56,357 bases of DNA from Labilibacter sediminis (GTDB lineage Bacteria > Bacteroidota > Bacteroidia > Bacteroidales > Marinilabiliaceae), in contig NZ_VCHY01000029.1 of the NCBI RefSeq assembly GCF_005877885.1, positions 1 to 56,357 of the forward strand. Reading direction: 5' to 3'. The translations under genes were made by a program, and so were the position numbers. Under the pieces are notes generated by a model, which did no database searches, was not told the DNA's origin, and worked only from the letters and a program-made list of their open reading frames with translations. Below are positions 16,155 to 25,344 of the stretch, in pieces (position 1 is the first letter of the stretch; every line of letters starts with the position of its first letter).

Positions 16155-18191
16155 ATGAAAAAAATATTATACATAGCTATTATCGCATTAAGTAGCTTTT
16201 TGTCTCTCGGAGCTCAAAACGTAGATGGTTTTTTACGTACGAGTGGAACACAAATAGTGACAGAAAGTGGAACAGAATTTATTATCCGTGGAATGGGGCC
16301 TGGCGGTTGGATGCTTCAGGAAGGATATATGTTTCATACTCCGGTTGGAACACAGTGGGAGATTAGGGAGATGCTGGAAGACTTAACCGATAAAGCAACT
16401 ACTGATGCGTTTTACGACGATTGGTTAACTCATTTTTTCACCCGCACTGATGTGGAGCTAATTGCCGATTGGGGGTTTAACTCTATTCGTGTACCACTGC
16501 ATTATAACCTGTTTACTCTTCCCATTGAAGAAGAACCAGTATTGGGTGAGATAACCTGGTTAGATAAAGGCTTTACCATGGTAGATGACCTGTTAACCTG
16601 GTGTGAAGACAATGATATCTATTTGATATTAGATCTTCATGGAGCACCGGGAGGTCAAGGTCGAAATGCAGATATAAGTGATTATGACCCCTCAAAACCT
16701 TCCCTTTGGGAAAGCGGATATAATACCGATAAAGCAGTGGCTATATGGCGAAAGCTTGCAGAGCGATACAAAGACAAAGTTTATATAGGAGGCTATGATC
16801 TTTTAAACGAAACCAACTGGGGATTTGAAGGTGAAGGTGGCACCGATAATGGTTGTGGTTGTAATGCCAATGCGCCACTTCTCGACCTTTACCATCGTAT
16901 GATCGATACCATCCGCGTGGTGGATACCAATCATCTTATTTTCATAGAAGGAAACTGCTGGGCCAATGATTTTAATGGTCTGGAGCCTTTAGCTGAATAT
17001 GATAACAACCTGGCTTTTAGTTTTCATAAATACTGGACCTATAACACCGATGCCGTTATTCAAGGACTGTTAGATATGAGGTCCAGGACCAATGTTCCAC
17101 TATATCTTGGTGAAACAGGAGAAAATTCAAATACCTGGATGACAGATATGGTAAAGCAGATGGAGCGTTTAGGTATAGGCTGGTCAACATGGGCTTATAA
17201 GCAAATTGATTGCGATGATCCTTTTACTATCATCTCAGATAAATGGAAAGCCATTACCGATTATAATCCAACTACAGGAGCAAACCGACCATCAAAAGCT
17301 GTGGCAACAGAGGCTATGGCGGATATGATTGAAAAGCTGAAGACGCCAAATTGTAAGTTTAACCCCGATGTAGTATATGCACTTACAGGTTCCCCGTTAG
17401 GCGCACCTACAAAAGCTTATAAAGACCACTCCATACCCGGAACCATCTTTGCAACTGATTATGATATGGGTGAAGTACGTAAAGGTTGGTACGATAAGGT
17501 TTATCAGAATTTTCATGTGAGTTCGGGAGAATATACAGCATGGAACAATGGTTATCAATACCGTAACGATGGAGTAGATATTGAGCCATGTACTGATGAC
17601 ATCACCAATGGTTATAATGTGGCTCATACCGACAATGGTGAATGGTTAAAGTATACCCTTAAAGATGTAATTCCGGGTAATTACAAAATCACTTTTAGAG
17701 TAGCAGCTTACAGTGGCAAAATAAACCTGAGAATTGGTAATCAAATGATCAGTCAGGAACATATTGTTACACCTCATACGGGGGGGTATCAATTGTGGAA
17801 AGATGTGCTTGTGGAAAATGTGAATATTCCTGAAGGTACAACTGAAATGACACTGGTTATTGCTGAAGGAGGACTAAATCTGAATTATATCAAATTTGAA
17901 GCTATACCAACATCAGTTCAGGATATAGCTCAAGAAGAAATTTATATATCCAACATACATAGTAAGTCCGGTCATCTTAACATACAAATCACCAACAAAA
18001 CAGAAAGTCCCTTAAGTATAAGTTCCATTGACATATTTAATATGCAAGGCAGGCTTGTAGTACAAAATAAAATGGCCCAACAAATTAGTGGAATAGGAGA
18101 AATAAGTATAACAGCTCCTCCTCAAAAGGGATTGTATATCATTCGTTTAAATACACCTCACAGGCCATTAACAAAGTCATTCCTTTTGTAA
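16155..18191 (+). CDS. GH5 family glycosidase with CBM6-like module and T9SS sorting domain
   Basis: The start is ATG 16155 (MKKILYIAI), 678 residues, with a signal peptide to SLGAQ; the open frame upstream covers non-coding repeat. Residues ~25-400 form a GH5 (beta/alpha)8 domain with IRVPLHYN, acid/base E219 in LLNETNW, and nucleophile E320 in LGETGEN. Residues ~425-585 form a CBM6/35-like jelly roll (NDGVDIEPC.., VAHTDNGEWLKYTL, FRVAAYSGKINLRIGNQ, LNYIKFE), common on laminarinases. The last ~75 residues are a type IX secretion Por sorting domain (IDIFNMQGRLV, GLYIIRL). Secreted or cell-surface endo- or exo-beta-glucanase activity fits the locus; the subfamily is not assigned. Confidence 0.9.
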   Translation: MKKILYIAIIALSSFLSLGAQNVDGFLRTSGTQIVTESGTEFIIRGMGPGGWMLQEGYMFHTPVGTQWEIREMLEDLTDKATTDAFYDDWLTHFFTRTDVELIADWGFNSIRVPLHYNLFTLPIEEEPVLGEITWLDKGFTMVDDLLTWCEDNDIYLILDLHGAPGGQGRNADISDYDPSKPSLWESGYNTDKAVAIWRKLAERYKDKVYIGGYDLLNETNWGFEGEGGTDNGCGCNANAPLLDLYHRMIDTIRVVDTNHLIFIEGNCWANDFNGLEPLAEYDNNLAFSFHKYWTYNTDAVIQGLLDMRSRTNVPLYLGETGENSNTWMTDMVKQMERLGIGWSTWAYKQIDCDDPFTIISDKWKAITDYNPTTGANRPSKAVATEAMADMIEKLKTPNCKFNPDVVYALTGSPLGAPTKAYKDHSIPGTIFATDYDMGEVRKGWYDKVYQNFHVSSGEYTAWNNGYQYRNDGVDIEPCTDDITNGYNVAHTDNGEWLKYTLKDVIPGNYKITFRVAAYSGKINLRIGNQMISQEHIVTPHTGGYQLWKDVLVENVNIPEGTTEMTLVIAEGGLNLNYIKFEAIPTSVQDIAQEEIYISNIHSKSGHLNIQITNKTESPLSISSIDIFNMQGRLVVQNKMAQQISGIGEISITAPPQKGLYIIRLNTPHRPLTKSFLL

Positions 18192-18280
18192 AAGTGTTTG
18201 AGTAAGAATGAATTATGAAACAGTAAAATCCTTGACCTTAAGGTCTTTATTTAATTTTTATAAAACTTAAAGTAAGCATT

Positions 18281-20716
18281 ATGAAAAAATTTACAATTTT
18301 ATTTTTTGTGCTTTTGATTGCAACCCTCAGTCAGGTAAATGCACAGGTTATTTTTGCCGATTATGAAACGGTAGATATGGAGTTTGGTGGATGGAATGGC
18401 ACAGAGTGGGCCAAAACTACCAATGATTATTCAGACGCTGTTAATTCATCAGCAAATGTAGGTCAGTTTACACATGCCAATAACAATTGGTGGTCGGGTA
18501 TTGCAGGTACAATTGCATTGGCCAGTAATATTGATTTTTCAGTCACTCCTTTTATTCGCATGAAGGTATATGCAGAAAAAGCATGTAATGTGATGATGAA
18601 AATAGAGAATGCTACAGATGGATCAAAGGCAACCGAATTGATGTATAAGTTAAAGGATGATGAAATTAATAAGTGGGTTGAAATAACTTATAATTTCTCG
18701 GAAGTAACAGAAACAGAGTTGAATAAGTTTGTTTTGTTTTTTGATCCTGATCAATCTGCAGGTTCAGATGCAACAACAAAGTATTATTTTGATGATATAA
18801 TAGGAAGTGATGTACCGCCGGCAGGTCAATTTGCATTTTCTCCTGAGAACGGAGCTACAGAAGTAAAAACGCAAGATCCATTGTCATTAACATCTAACCT
18901 TAAGTTAAGAATGATTGATGATTCTCCAATCACAGATCCCACTTCTGTATTAATCTTTAAAAAGACGGATGCCAATGGTGAAGATGTACCATTTACAGGT
19001 TTTATCAGTACAGATGGCTATACATTAACCATTGTACCCGATGTTTTCTTAGATGAAAGTACAGTATATTATTATGGGATCAAGGACAATACAATAGAGT
19101 ACGCAATTGGAGAGACTCCTGTTACCGGAGTATCAGCTTCGTTTACTTCAACTGCTGATGGTTTCCCAATGGTATACACCATTAACGATTTTGATGGAAC
19201 CAGTAAAACAAGGGTTGTGGAAACATTGGGAGATCCGGCTCCATCGTTTGCTGTTATGACTGAAACAGATGCAGGCATTGGAAGCGAAGACAATAGTGTT
19301 TTACAATTTAATAAAACCGGCACCTGGGGTGGATGGGAACGCATTCATATGGAACTAAATTATCCTATTGAGGTAGTTGATGGTGAAGCTGCTTTCTCTT
19401 TAAGAGCATACTTCCCAAAGGAAACATACGTGCGATTCAAGCTATCTAACCAGAAAGATGACGGTGGAATATTTAAAGAAACAGATGCAGATGTTACGGT
19501 TGTAAACGGATGGCAAACCTTATATTTCGAATTTACAGGTCTTGAAGAAGCTGATTATTCTCATTTATTAATTTTTCCTGCGGGAGGAGACGGAGCAGAG
19601 TTAACTTATTATATCGATGACGTAAAAGGTCCGAATATCCCAACTCCTGAAGTAAAAGTAGATTATTCTCCGTTGGATGGAGCTACCAATGGATGGGCAT
19701 TCTCAAAAATGAGCATCACATCAAATTATTTGATGAAGAATCTGGATGGAAGCGTAGTAACTGATTTATCGGGTAAGGTAGAGCTAAGAAAGGATAATGC
19801 ATCAGGCACTCCTGTAGCTTTTACGGCTGCCATGAGCGCAGATAACAAAGTAATTACAATTACGCCGGATGCAGACTTGGAAGAGGGATCTACTTATTGG
19901 TATGGTGTTGTGGATAACACGCTGAAGTTTGAGGATAACGATGAAAATTTAGTTGGTATTGCTGCTTCATTCACAGTGCGTGCTCCGGAGATGGAGATGT
20001 ATTGTAATTTTAATGAGTTTACAGGCGGTGTTGATCATGTTTCTGTTTTAAAGGCTCAACCTGACGGATATGGTGCAAATGCAAGTGCAGTACAAGCAAT
20101 GGTTAATTACGATCCTACTTTTACCAGAGAAGTGCTTGAGTGGTCGAGAGGAACTGATAATTGGGGATGGGAATTTGTGCAATTTAAATTGGAAGATCTT
20201 GTGGATGTTAGCGGTGATAAAATAGTATCGATGGATGTTTATTCTCCAAAATCAACTTATGTACGTTTGAAGATTTCTAACGATGATGAATCTGTTTTTC
20301 ATGAGGTTGATGCAGATATTATGCAATCAGATACGTGGGAAACATTATTTTTCGATTTAACAGATGTTGATTTATCCGATGCAGATTATAATACCCTAAC
20401 ATTCTTTATTGACGGAGGTAACGGTGATGATCCACAAACTTACTATATCGATGATCTTAAAGGTCCTTTTGTAAAATCAGCAACCGGTATTTTCAATGCG
20501 AAAGTTGAGACGCTTACTGTTAGTCCTAATCCAGCTACCAATGTCATTAGAGTTGCTGGAGTAAATAGTGCTGATGTGGTAGAGGTTTATAATACAGTTG
20601 GTGAAAAAGTAAAAGAAATGCCAGCAGGTGATGGAACTATTTCAATTGCTGATTTATCAAGCGGTATTTATATCGTAAAAGTAAACGAAGCAACAGCTAA
20701 AATCATTAAAAAATAA
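18281..20716 (+). CDS. Modular T9SS-exported carbohydrate-binding protein
   Basis: This is 811 residues with signal peptide MKKFTILFFVLLIATLSQVNA. The body alternates: jelly-roll module A1 (~20-170, ending YYFDDI), SbsA-type Ig-like module B1 (~180-285), A2 (~290-440, ending YYIDDVKGP), B2 (~450-560), A3 (~570-725, ending YYIDDLKGP), then a Por sorting domain (LTVSPNPATNVIRV..SGIYIVKV..KIIKK). The A modules each carry a WGGWE/WGWEF-like aromatic patch and a YxDD end, as in beta-glucan-binding jelly rolls. I see no catalytic acid pair. A surface beta-glucan binder, possibly released by T9SS, is the best reading. A strong terminator follows, so it may end a transcript. Confidence 0.8.
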   Translation: MKKFTILFFVLLIATLSQVNAQVIFADYETVDMEFGGWNGTEWAKTTNDYSDAVNSSANVGQFTHANNNWWSGIAGTIALASNIDFSVTPFIRMKVYAEKACNVMMKIENATDGSKATELMYKLKDDEINKWVEITYNFSEVTETELNKFVLFFDPDQSAGSDATTKYYFDDIIGSDVPPAGQFAFSPENGATEVKTQDPLSLTSNLKLRMIDDSPITDPTSVLIFKKTDANGEDVPFTGFISTDGYTLTIVPDVFLDESTVYYYGIKDNTIEYAIGETPVTGVSASFTSTADGFPMVYTINDFDGTSKTRVVETLGDPAPSFAVMTETDAGIGSEDNSVLQFNKTGTWGGWERIHMELNYPIEVVDGEAAFSLRAYFPKETYVRFKLSNQKDDGGIFKETDADVTVVNGWQTLYFEFTGLEEADYSHLLIFPAGGDGAELTYYIDDVKGPNIPTPEVKVDYSPLDGATNGWAFSKMSITSNYLMKNLDGSVVTDLSGKVELRKDNASGTPVAFTAAMSADNKVITITPDADLEEGSTYWYGVVDNTLKFEDNDENLVGIAASFTVRAPEMEMYCNFNEFTGGVDHVSVLKAQPDGYGANASAVQAMVNYDPTFTREVLEWSRGTDNWGWEFVQFKLEDLVDVSGDKIVSMDVYSPKSTYVRLKISNDDESVFHEVDADIMQSDTWETLFFDLTDVDLSDADYNTLTFFIDGGNGDDPQTYYIDDLKGPFVKSATGIFNAKVETLTVSPNPATNVIRVAGVNSADVVEVYNTVGEKVKEMPAGDGTISIADLSSGIYIVKVNEATAKIIKK

Positions 20717-20767
20717 ATGCTTGTATTGTCAGGGCACAGGATAGACAATATGCTTGTTTAAACTAAG

Positions 20768-20800
20768 AAGGGTGCAGAGTATATCTGTGCACCCTTTTTT
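20768..20800 (+). terminator. Rho-independent terminator
   Basis: AAGGGTGCA pairs with TGCACCCTT around a short loop and is followed by TTTT. It separates the modular binding protein gene from the GH3 gene. Confidence 0.85.
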
Positions 20801-20846
20801 AAGAAAACTCTATCATTCATCATTATAATAGATAAAAGTTAATTTA

Positions 20847-23800
20847 ATGAGAATTACGGTCATCATAATTCTGAGTTTTATTCCATTTATTTTATCAGCT
20901 CAAAAGCTTGAGGATAGAATCAATGCTCTTTTGGATGAAATGTCTTTAGAGGAGAAGGTATATCAACTTACGCATGATACCTACTTTTCAACAGGAACTA
21001 ATACCAGATTAAATATTCCTGGTTTCATCATGTCAGATGGCCCTCATGGCGTTCGTTTTGGTGGAGCTACATCATTTCCTGTAGGTATAGCTATGGCATC
21101 CACCTTTAATACACAATTAATTGAAGATGTTGGAGAGGCAATGGCTGAAGAATTTTGGGCCTATGGTAAACATCAATTGTTAGGACCTTGTATTGATCTA
21201 TGTCGCGACCCGCGAAATGGGAGGAGTGCAGAAACAGCCGGAGAAGATCCTTTTTTGGCCGGAGAAATAGGAGCCGCCTATGTAAAAGGAATACAGAAAA
21301 CACCCGTGGTGGCTACGGTTAAGCATTTTAATTTGGTTAACCGACAAGATTACCGCCACTCCAGTAATGTAACCATTAACGAACGGATGTTGATGGAGCA
21401 TTATGGTGAAAATTTTAGAAAAACAATACAAGAAGGAGGGGCGCTTAGCGTAATGAATGCCTATAACTTAATCAATGGGGTTCATTGTTCTGAAAGTCCT
21501 TTGTTACTAGATACCATATTACGACAGCGATGGGGCTTCCCTTTTTATGTGGTATCTGACTGGGGAGCTGTTTATAACGCCAAAAATGCATTGTTGGCCG
21601 GAACCGAAATATGTATGGCTTCCGATCATTATGCAAATGACTTACCCGCATTAGTTAATTCGGGTCAAATTACAACACAAAGATTAGATAGCGCTGTAAG
21701 CAGGGTGCTAAAAACCAAGCTGCTTAATGGCATGCTGGATTATTATCCACGAGCCAATAATGAGTTAATAAATTCACAGGAGCATCGTGATTTGTGCAGG
21801 CTAGCCGGCCAGGAAGCGATGATCTTATTTAAAAACGAAAACAATATTCTACCTGTTCAAAAGGATCAGGTAGCCAAAATAGCCGTTATAGGCCCCAATG
21901 CATCAGTGATGCAAACAGATGGCTTTGGAAGTTCATGGGTTGATGTTATCTATAGTGTCTCCCCCCTTGAAGGTATTCAAAATGCCATCGGAGCAAGCAA
22001 AGTAGATTATGTACAAGGATGTGAAATTAATAGTACCAGTACGGCAGGATTTAGTGCAGCGCTCAATGCTGCAGGTCAGGCCGATTATGTAATATATGTT
22101 GGAGGATTGGATAAAACACAGGAAGGAGAAGGTTATGGCGAAGGTGGTGACCGTAAATCTGGTTCGGTTGATTTGCCGGGAGTTCAGCAGGATTTAATTA
22201 ATGCCCTGGCTGCACAAAATGAAAACCTGATTGTGGTAATCAATAGCGGAGGTGTTTGTGGTTTAAATCGCTCCATACAAAATATTAAAGGTCTTATTTA
22301 TGGTTTTTATCCTGGTCAGGAAGGGGGTAATGCTATAGCAGATGTCATCTTTGGAGATTATAATCCGGCTGGTCGTTTACCGGTAACCATGCCCGTGTCA
22401 GATGCCCAAATACAACCTCAAAACGATAATTTTAATGATGATTTAGGAGGTGGTTATCGTTGGTACGACAAACGTAATATAGTTCCTGAGTTTGCCTTTG
22501 GTTTTGGATTAAGCTACACTACTTTCAGCTATTCAAATATATCCATCGCGGAGGCTGTAACAGAAATAGGTAAACCTATAACCATTACTGCAGATGTTAG
22601 CAATACAGGAGATGTAGATGGTCAGGAGGTTGTACAACTTTATCTGGCTTTGGAAGCAACCGAGTTATGGATGCCGAAAAAAGAGCTAAAGGGCTTTAAA
22701 AGAATACATCTTCAGGCCGGAGAAACAAAAAGGATATCTTTTACCTTATCACCAGAAGACATGTATTACTGGAATACAACATCTGATAATTATTACGTAA
22801 AGACAGGAAACTACAGTGTGATGATTGGTGGTTCGTCAGATAACCTTCCTTTAAGTACCCAGTTTGAACTGCAATCGTCTACCCTTAAACCTGACCTGAA
22901 AATAACACGTGTATTTACCTTGCCACGTTATCCTGTTGAAGGTGATCAGGTACAGTTTTTTGCCTTGGTAAAGAACATGGGTACGGAAGCCACAAAAGTT
23001 GGGGATGTTCATCATGTTCAGTTTTTAGTGGATGGACAAGAGGTTGATGCAGGATTAAGCAATACAATATCTATTCCGGCGGGGGGAATGCAATTAATTT
23101 CATCTGATAATGCTAATTGGGTGGTACCATCCGAAGGTACTTATGAGGTAAAGGCAAATGTAAATTCAGAAGGCCAAATTCAAGAACTAAATATTTTAAA
23201 TAACACAGCCGAATTATTACTGACAGCTATAAGTGAGGAAACATTGATACTGTCTAAAAACCTGGCACTAAATAAACCCATCACATCATCGTCAAATGAA
23301 GGAGGTGATTTATCAGCATCAAATGCAGTTGACGGTAACTCAGGAACCAGGTGGTCTTCACTATGGTCCGATCCTCAGGTGCTTACCATAGATCTTGAAG
23401 AATTATACGAAATAAAGAAAATAAGTATACAGTGGGAAACAGCCTATGCCAATGAATATAAAGTAGAACTATCGGTTGATGGACAGGTATGGGAGGAAGT
23501 AATTTATGAAAGCAACGGAGATGGAGGTAAGGATGAGTGGATGTTAACTGATCCTGCTTATTATCGATATGTAAAACTAACAGGATTACAAAGGGCTACT
23601 GAATGGGGTTACTCTATATATGAATTGGAAGTGTTTGGTACAGCACAGGATCAAGGTACTTATGTAAAGGAAATTTCAACGACCTCTCTTTATCCAAATC
23701 CGGCAACGCATGTTATTCATGTGAACGGAAATTATGGAGTAGAAGAAGTGTATATATATGATATGAGTGGGCGATTAGTAAAGAGCGCAATGTTGGTGAA

Positions 23801-23885
23801 TGGCCAACTGAATGTTACTGGTCTGGTCAAAGGTATTTACTGGCTTAAGATAGAAGAGGAGTATCATAAATTTATTAAAAAGTAA
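20847..23885 (+). CDS. GH3 beta-glucosidase with CARDB, F5/8C and T9SS sorting domains
   Basis: This is 1012 residues with a signal peptide ending near ILSAQ. The GH3 N-domain (~20-290) has MSDGPHGVR, DLCRDPRNGRSAETAGEDP, VKHFN and nucleophile D238 in VVSDWGA. The GH3 C-domain (~330-560) includes GEGYGEGGDR, and an FnIII-like domain follows (~580-680, GFKRIHLQAGE). Next come a CARDB-like Ig module (~690-790), an F5/8 type C or CBM32-like domain (~800-930, LNKPITSSS..AVDGNSGTRWSS) and a Por sorting domain (SLYPNPATHVIHV..KFIKK). GH3 enzymes of this form release glucose from beta-glucan oligomers. The added C-terminal modules suggest retention near substrate or the surface, unlike periplasmic GH3s. 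Confidence 0.93.
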   Translation: MRITVIIILSFIPFILSAQKLEDRINALLDEMSLEEKVYQLTHDTYFSTGTNTRLNIPGFIMSDGPHGVRFGGATSFPVGIAMASTFNTQLIEDVGEAMAEEFWAYGKHQLLGPCIDLCRDPRNGRSAETAGEDPFLAGEIGAAYVKGIQKTPVVATVKHFNLVNRQDYRHSSNVTINERMLMEHYGENFRKTIQEGGALSVMNAYNLINGVHCSESPLLLDTILRQRWGFPFYVVSDWGAVYNAKNALLAGTEICMASDHYANDLPALVNSGQITTQRLDSAVSRVLKTKLLNGMLDYYPRANNELINSQEHRDLCRLAGQEAMILFKNENNILPVQKDQVAKIAVIGPNASVMQTDGFGSSWVDVIYSVSPLEGIQNAIGASKVDYVQGCEINSTSTAGFSAALNAAGQADYVIYVGGLDKTQEGEGYGEGGDRKSGSVDLPGVQQDLINALAAQNENLIVVINSGGVCGLNRSIQNIKGLIYGFYPGQEGGNAIADVIFGDYNPAGRLPVTMPVSDAQIQPQNDNFNDDLGGGYRWYDKRNIVPEFAFGFGLSYTTFSYSNISIAEAVTEIGKPITITADVSNTGDVDGQEVVQLYLALEATELWMPKKELKGFKRIHLQAGETKRISFTLSPEDMYYWNTTSDNYYVKTGNYSVMIGGSSDNLPLSTQFELQSSTLKPDLKITRVFTLPRYPVEGDQVQFFALVKNMGTEATKVGDVHHVQFLVDGQEVDAGLSNTISIPAGGMQLISSDNANWVVPSEGTYEVKANVNSEGQIQELNILNNTAELLLTAISEETLILSKNLALNKPITSSSNEGGDLSASNAVDGNSGTRWSSLWSDPQVLTIDLEELYEIKKISIQWETAYANEYKVELSVDGQVWEEVIYESNGDGGKDEWMLTDPAYYRYVKLTGLQRATEWGYSIYELEVFGTAQDQGTYVKEISTTSLYPNPATHVIHVNGNYGVEEVYIYDMSGRLVKSAMLVNGQLNVTGLVKGIYWLKIEEEYHKFIKK

Positions 23886-23969
23886 GTTGTTTGAAGCAGG
23901 ATAAAATATGTATGAATTATTCAAATACAGTATATAATAAACAGATTAATTAAAAAATAGAAATTCGAT

Positions 23970-24836
23970 ATGATAAAAATAGATTATAGGCTTTTATTAA
24001 GTTTTATGTTGTTAGGAATGAGCCTGATATCATGTAAAACAAATGGAAAAGAGAATTCAAATGAAAATGTAATGTCAAATGTTTGGGAAGTAGATTTTTT
24101 GGACGAATTTGACACATTTAACCCGGATAACTGGCAGGACCAACTGCTTTGGGTAAACAATGAAACGCAATGCTATGTGCCCGACGGTGAGCATGGAACA
24201 AGAGAGGTTAGTGACGGAACTCTGAAATTAAAAGTTATTAATGTTGGTGAGAAATGTAGCTGTGACAATCTTGACAAACATGGTAAACAACATCCGGATA
24301 CAGAGTACCTGGCCGGAAGAATATGTTCTAAAAACCGAAAAGAATTTGTTAAAGGAAAATGGACCGCCAGACTAAAACTTTGGGGTAATGGTCAGGCAAG
24401 TATGTTTCCTGCATGGTGGTTATTAGGGGCTCAAAATAATGAACCACCGGTACAAGAAGACAATGAATACATTAGTTGGCCGTCAACAGGGTCTGGAGAG
24501 ATTGATATATTTGAACACCATGGAGACCACCAAAAAGACCATTTCACTACCGGAGCAATTAAATGTCTAGAGGAACGACGTAAAGGAGACTGGTGGAGTT
24601 TACGTAAGGGATTTGATGCCACTCTGGATGACTACCATGAATACTCTGTAGAATGGGAAGGTAGTGACCTTGTGTATCGAGTTGATGACAAAGAAATATA
24701 CCGTAATGTTGGTCAGGGAGATAAATATCCGGAACCTATGTTTGCTATTTTAAACTTTGCCAAGATCACAGATTCTCCTATGACCGGAGAATGGGTTATG
24801 GAAGTAGACTGGGTAAAACACGAATATCGAAAATAA
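23970..24836 (+). CDS. GH16 endo-beta-1,3-glucanase (laminarinase-type) lipoprotein
   Basis: This is 288 residues with type II signal peptide and lipobox SLISC. One GH16 beta-jelly-roll domain fills the rest. The catalytic motif ExDxxE is present as E177-I-D179-I-F-E182 inside GSGEIDIFEHH; the extra residue (beta-bulge form) is typical of laminarinases, not agarases. Flanking WPAFW-like segment MFPAWWLLG and the C-terminal WVMEVDWVKHEYRK are standard. Endo-hydrolysis of beta-1,3-glucan is expected, probably at the cell surface because Bacteroidota lipoproteins with acidic early residues can be surface-exposed. It is the clearest indicator of the locus substrate. Confidence 0.93.
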   Translation: MIKIDYRLLLSFMLLGMSLISCKTNGKENSNENVMSNVWEVDFLDEFDTFNPDNWQDQLLWVNNETQCYVPDGEHGTREVSDGTLKLKVINVGEKCSCDNLDKHGKQHPDTEYLAGRICSKNRKEFVKGKWTARLKLWGNGQASMFPAWWLLGAQNNEPPVQEDNEYISWPSTGSGEIDIFEHHGDHQKDHFTTGAIKCLEERRKGDWWSLRKGFDATLDDYHEYSVEWEGSDLVYRVDDKEIYRNVGQGDKYPEPMFAILNFAKITDSPMTGEWVMEVDWVKHEYRK

Positions 24837-24838
24837 TT

Positions 24839-24923
24839 AGATGTAAAATTTAATGATTCAATTTTCAAAAATGAGAATTGTTAAATCGGGGAAGCCAATG
24901 ATTAAATTTCATTAAGAGTTCCC
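24839..24923 (+). promoter_or_regulatory. Third copy of the hairpin leader, orphaned
   Basis: AAATTTAATGATT (24846-24858) pairs with AATGATTAAATTT (24897-24909) with one mismatch and is followed by a TTAAGAGTTCCC word, the same order as in the susC and susD leaders. It is not next to a susC- or susD-like gene: the 372-bp repeat begins 13 bp later. It may be a leader whose original gene was displaced. Confidence 0.5.
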
Positions 24924-24935
24924 AGTCTGTTGGTA

Positions 24936-25307
24936 GGCCATAGCCGTCAAGCTAAAGCTGTCTTATATTTAGTGAAGCGTTAGTACTTAAGGCTGAAGAT
25001 CTTTTGAGAAAGTATTTGGAATAACGTGCTGAAGGCACAGCTTATCACAGCCCCATGCAACGCATGGGGTTATGCAAGAAGGGAATCAGCGTCCTGAAGG
25101 GACAACTTAACCCTATTTTGAGCTGTCCCTTCAGGACGCTGATTAACAAAACTGACAAACCCCAGGTGTCACTGCGTTTTACCTGGGGCTGCGATGAGCT
25201 AGGCCTTCAGCCTGCATTTGTTTGATTCTTGATCATTTATATGTAAAAACATGAGAAAAAGAGTAGGTCCGAACAATATAGTTATTCTTAGCCTGACGGC
25301 TATGGCC
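24936..25307. repeat. 372-bp multi-hairpin inverted-repeat element, copy 3 (inverted loop)
   Basis: The ends GGCCATAGCCGTCA and TGACGGCTATGGCC are perfect inverted repeats. The central hairpin has perfect 18-bp arms (25087-25104 and 25124-25141). Its 19-nt loop ACTTAACCCTATTTTGAGC is the exact reverse complement of the loop in copies 1 and 2. The element ends 37 bp before the sugar-porter ATG and would be part of its upstream region. Confidence 0.88.
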
Positions 25308-25344
25308 TGCTGGCAGGCCTGCAACAAATGAAAATTATAAACAC

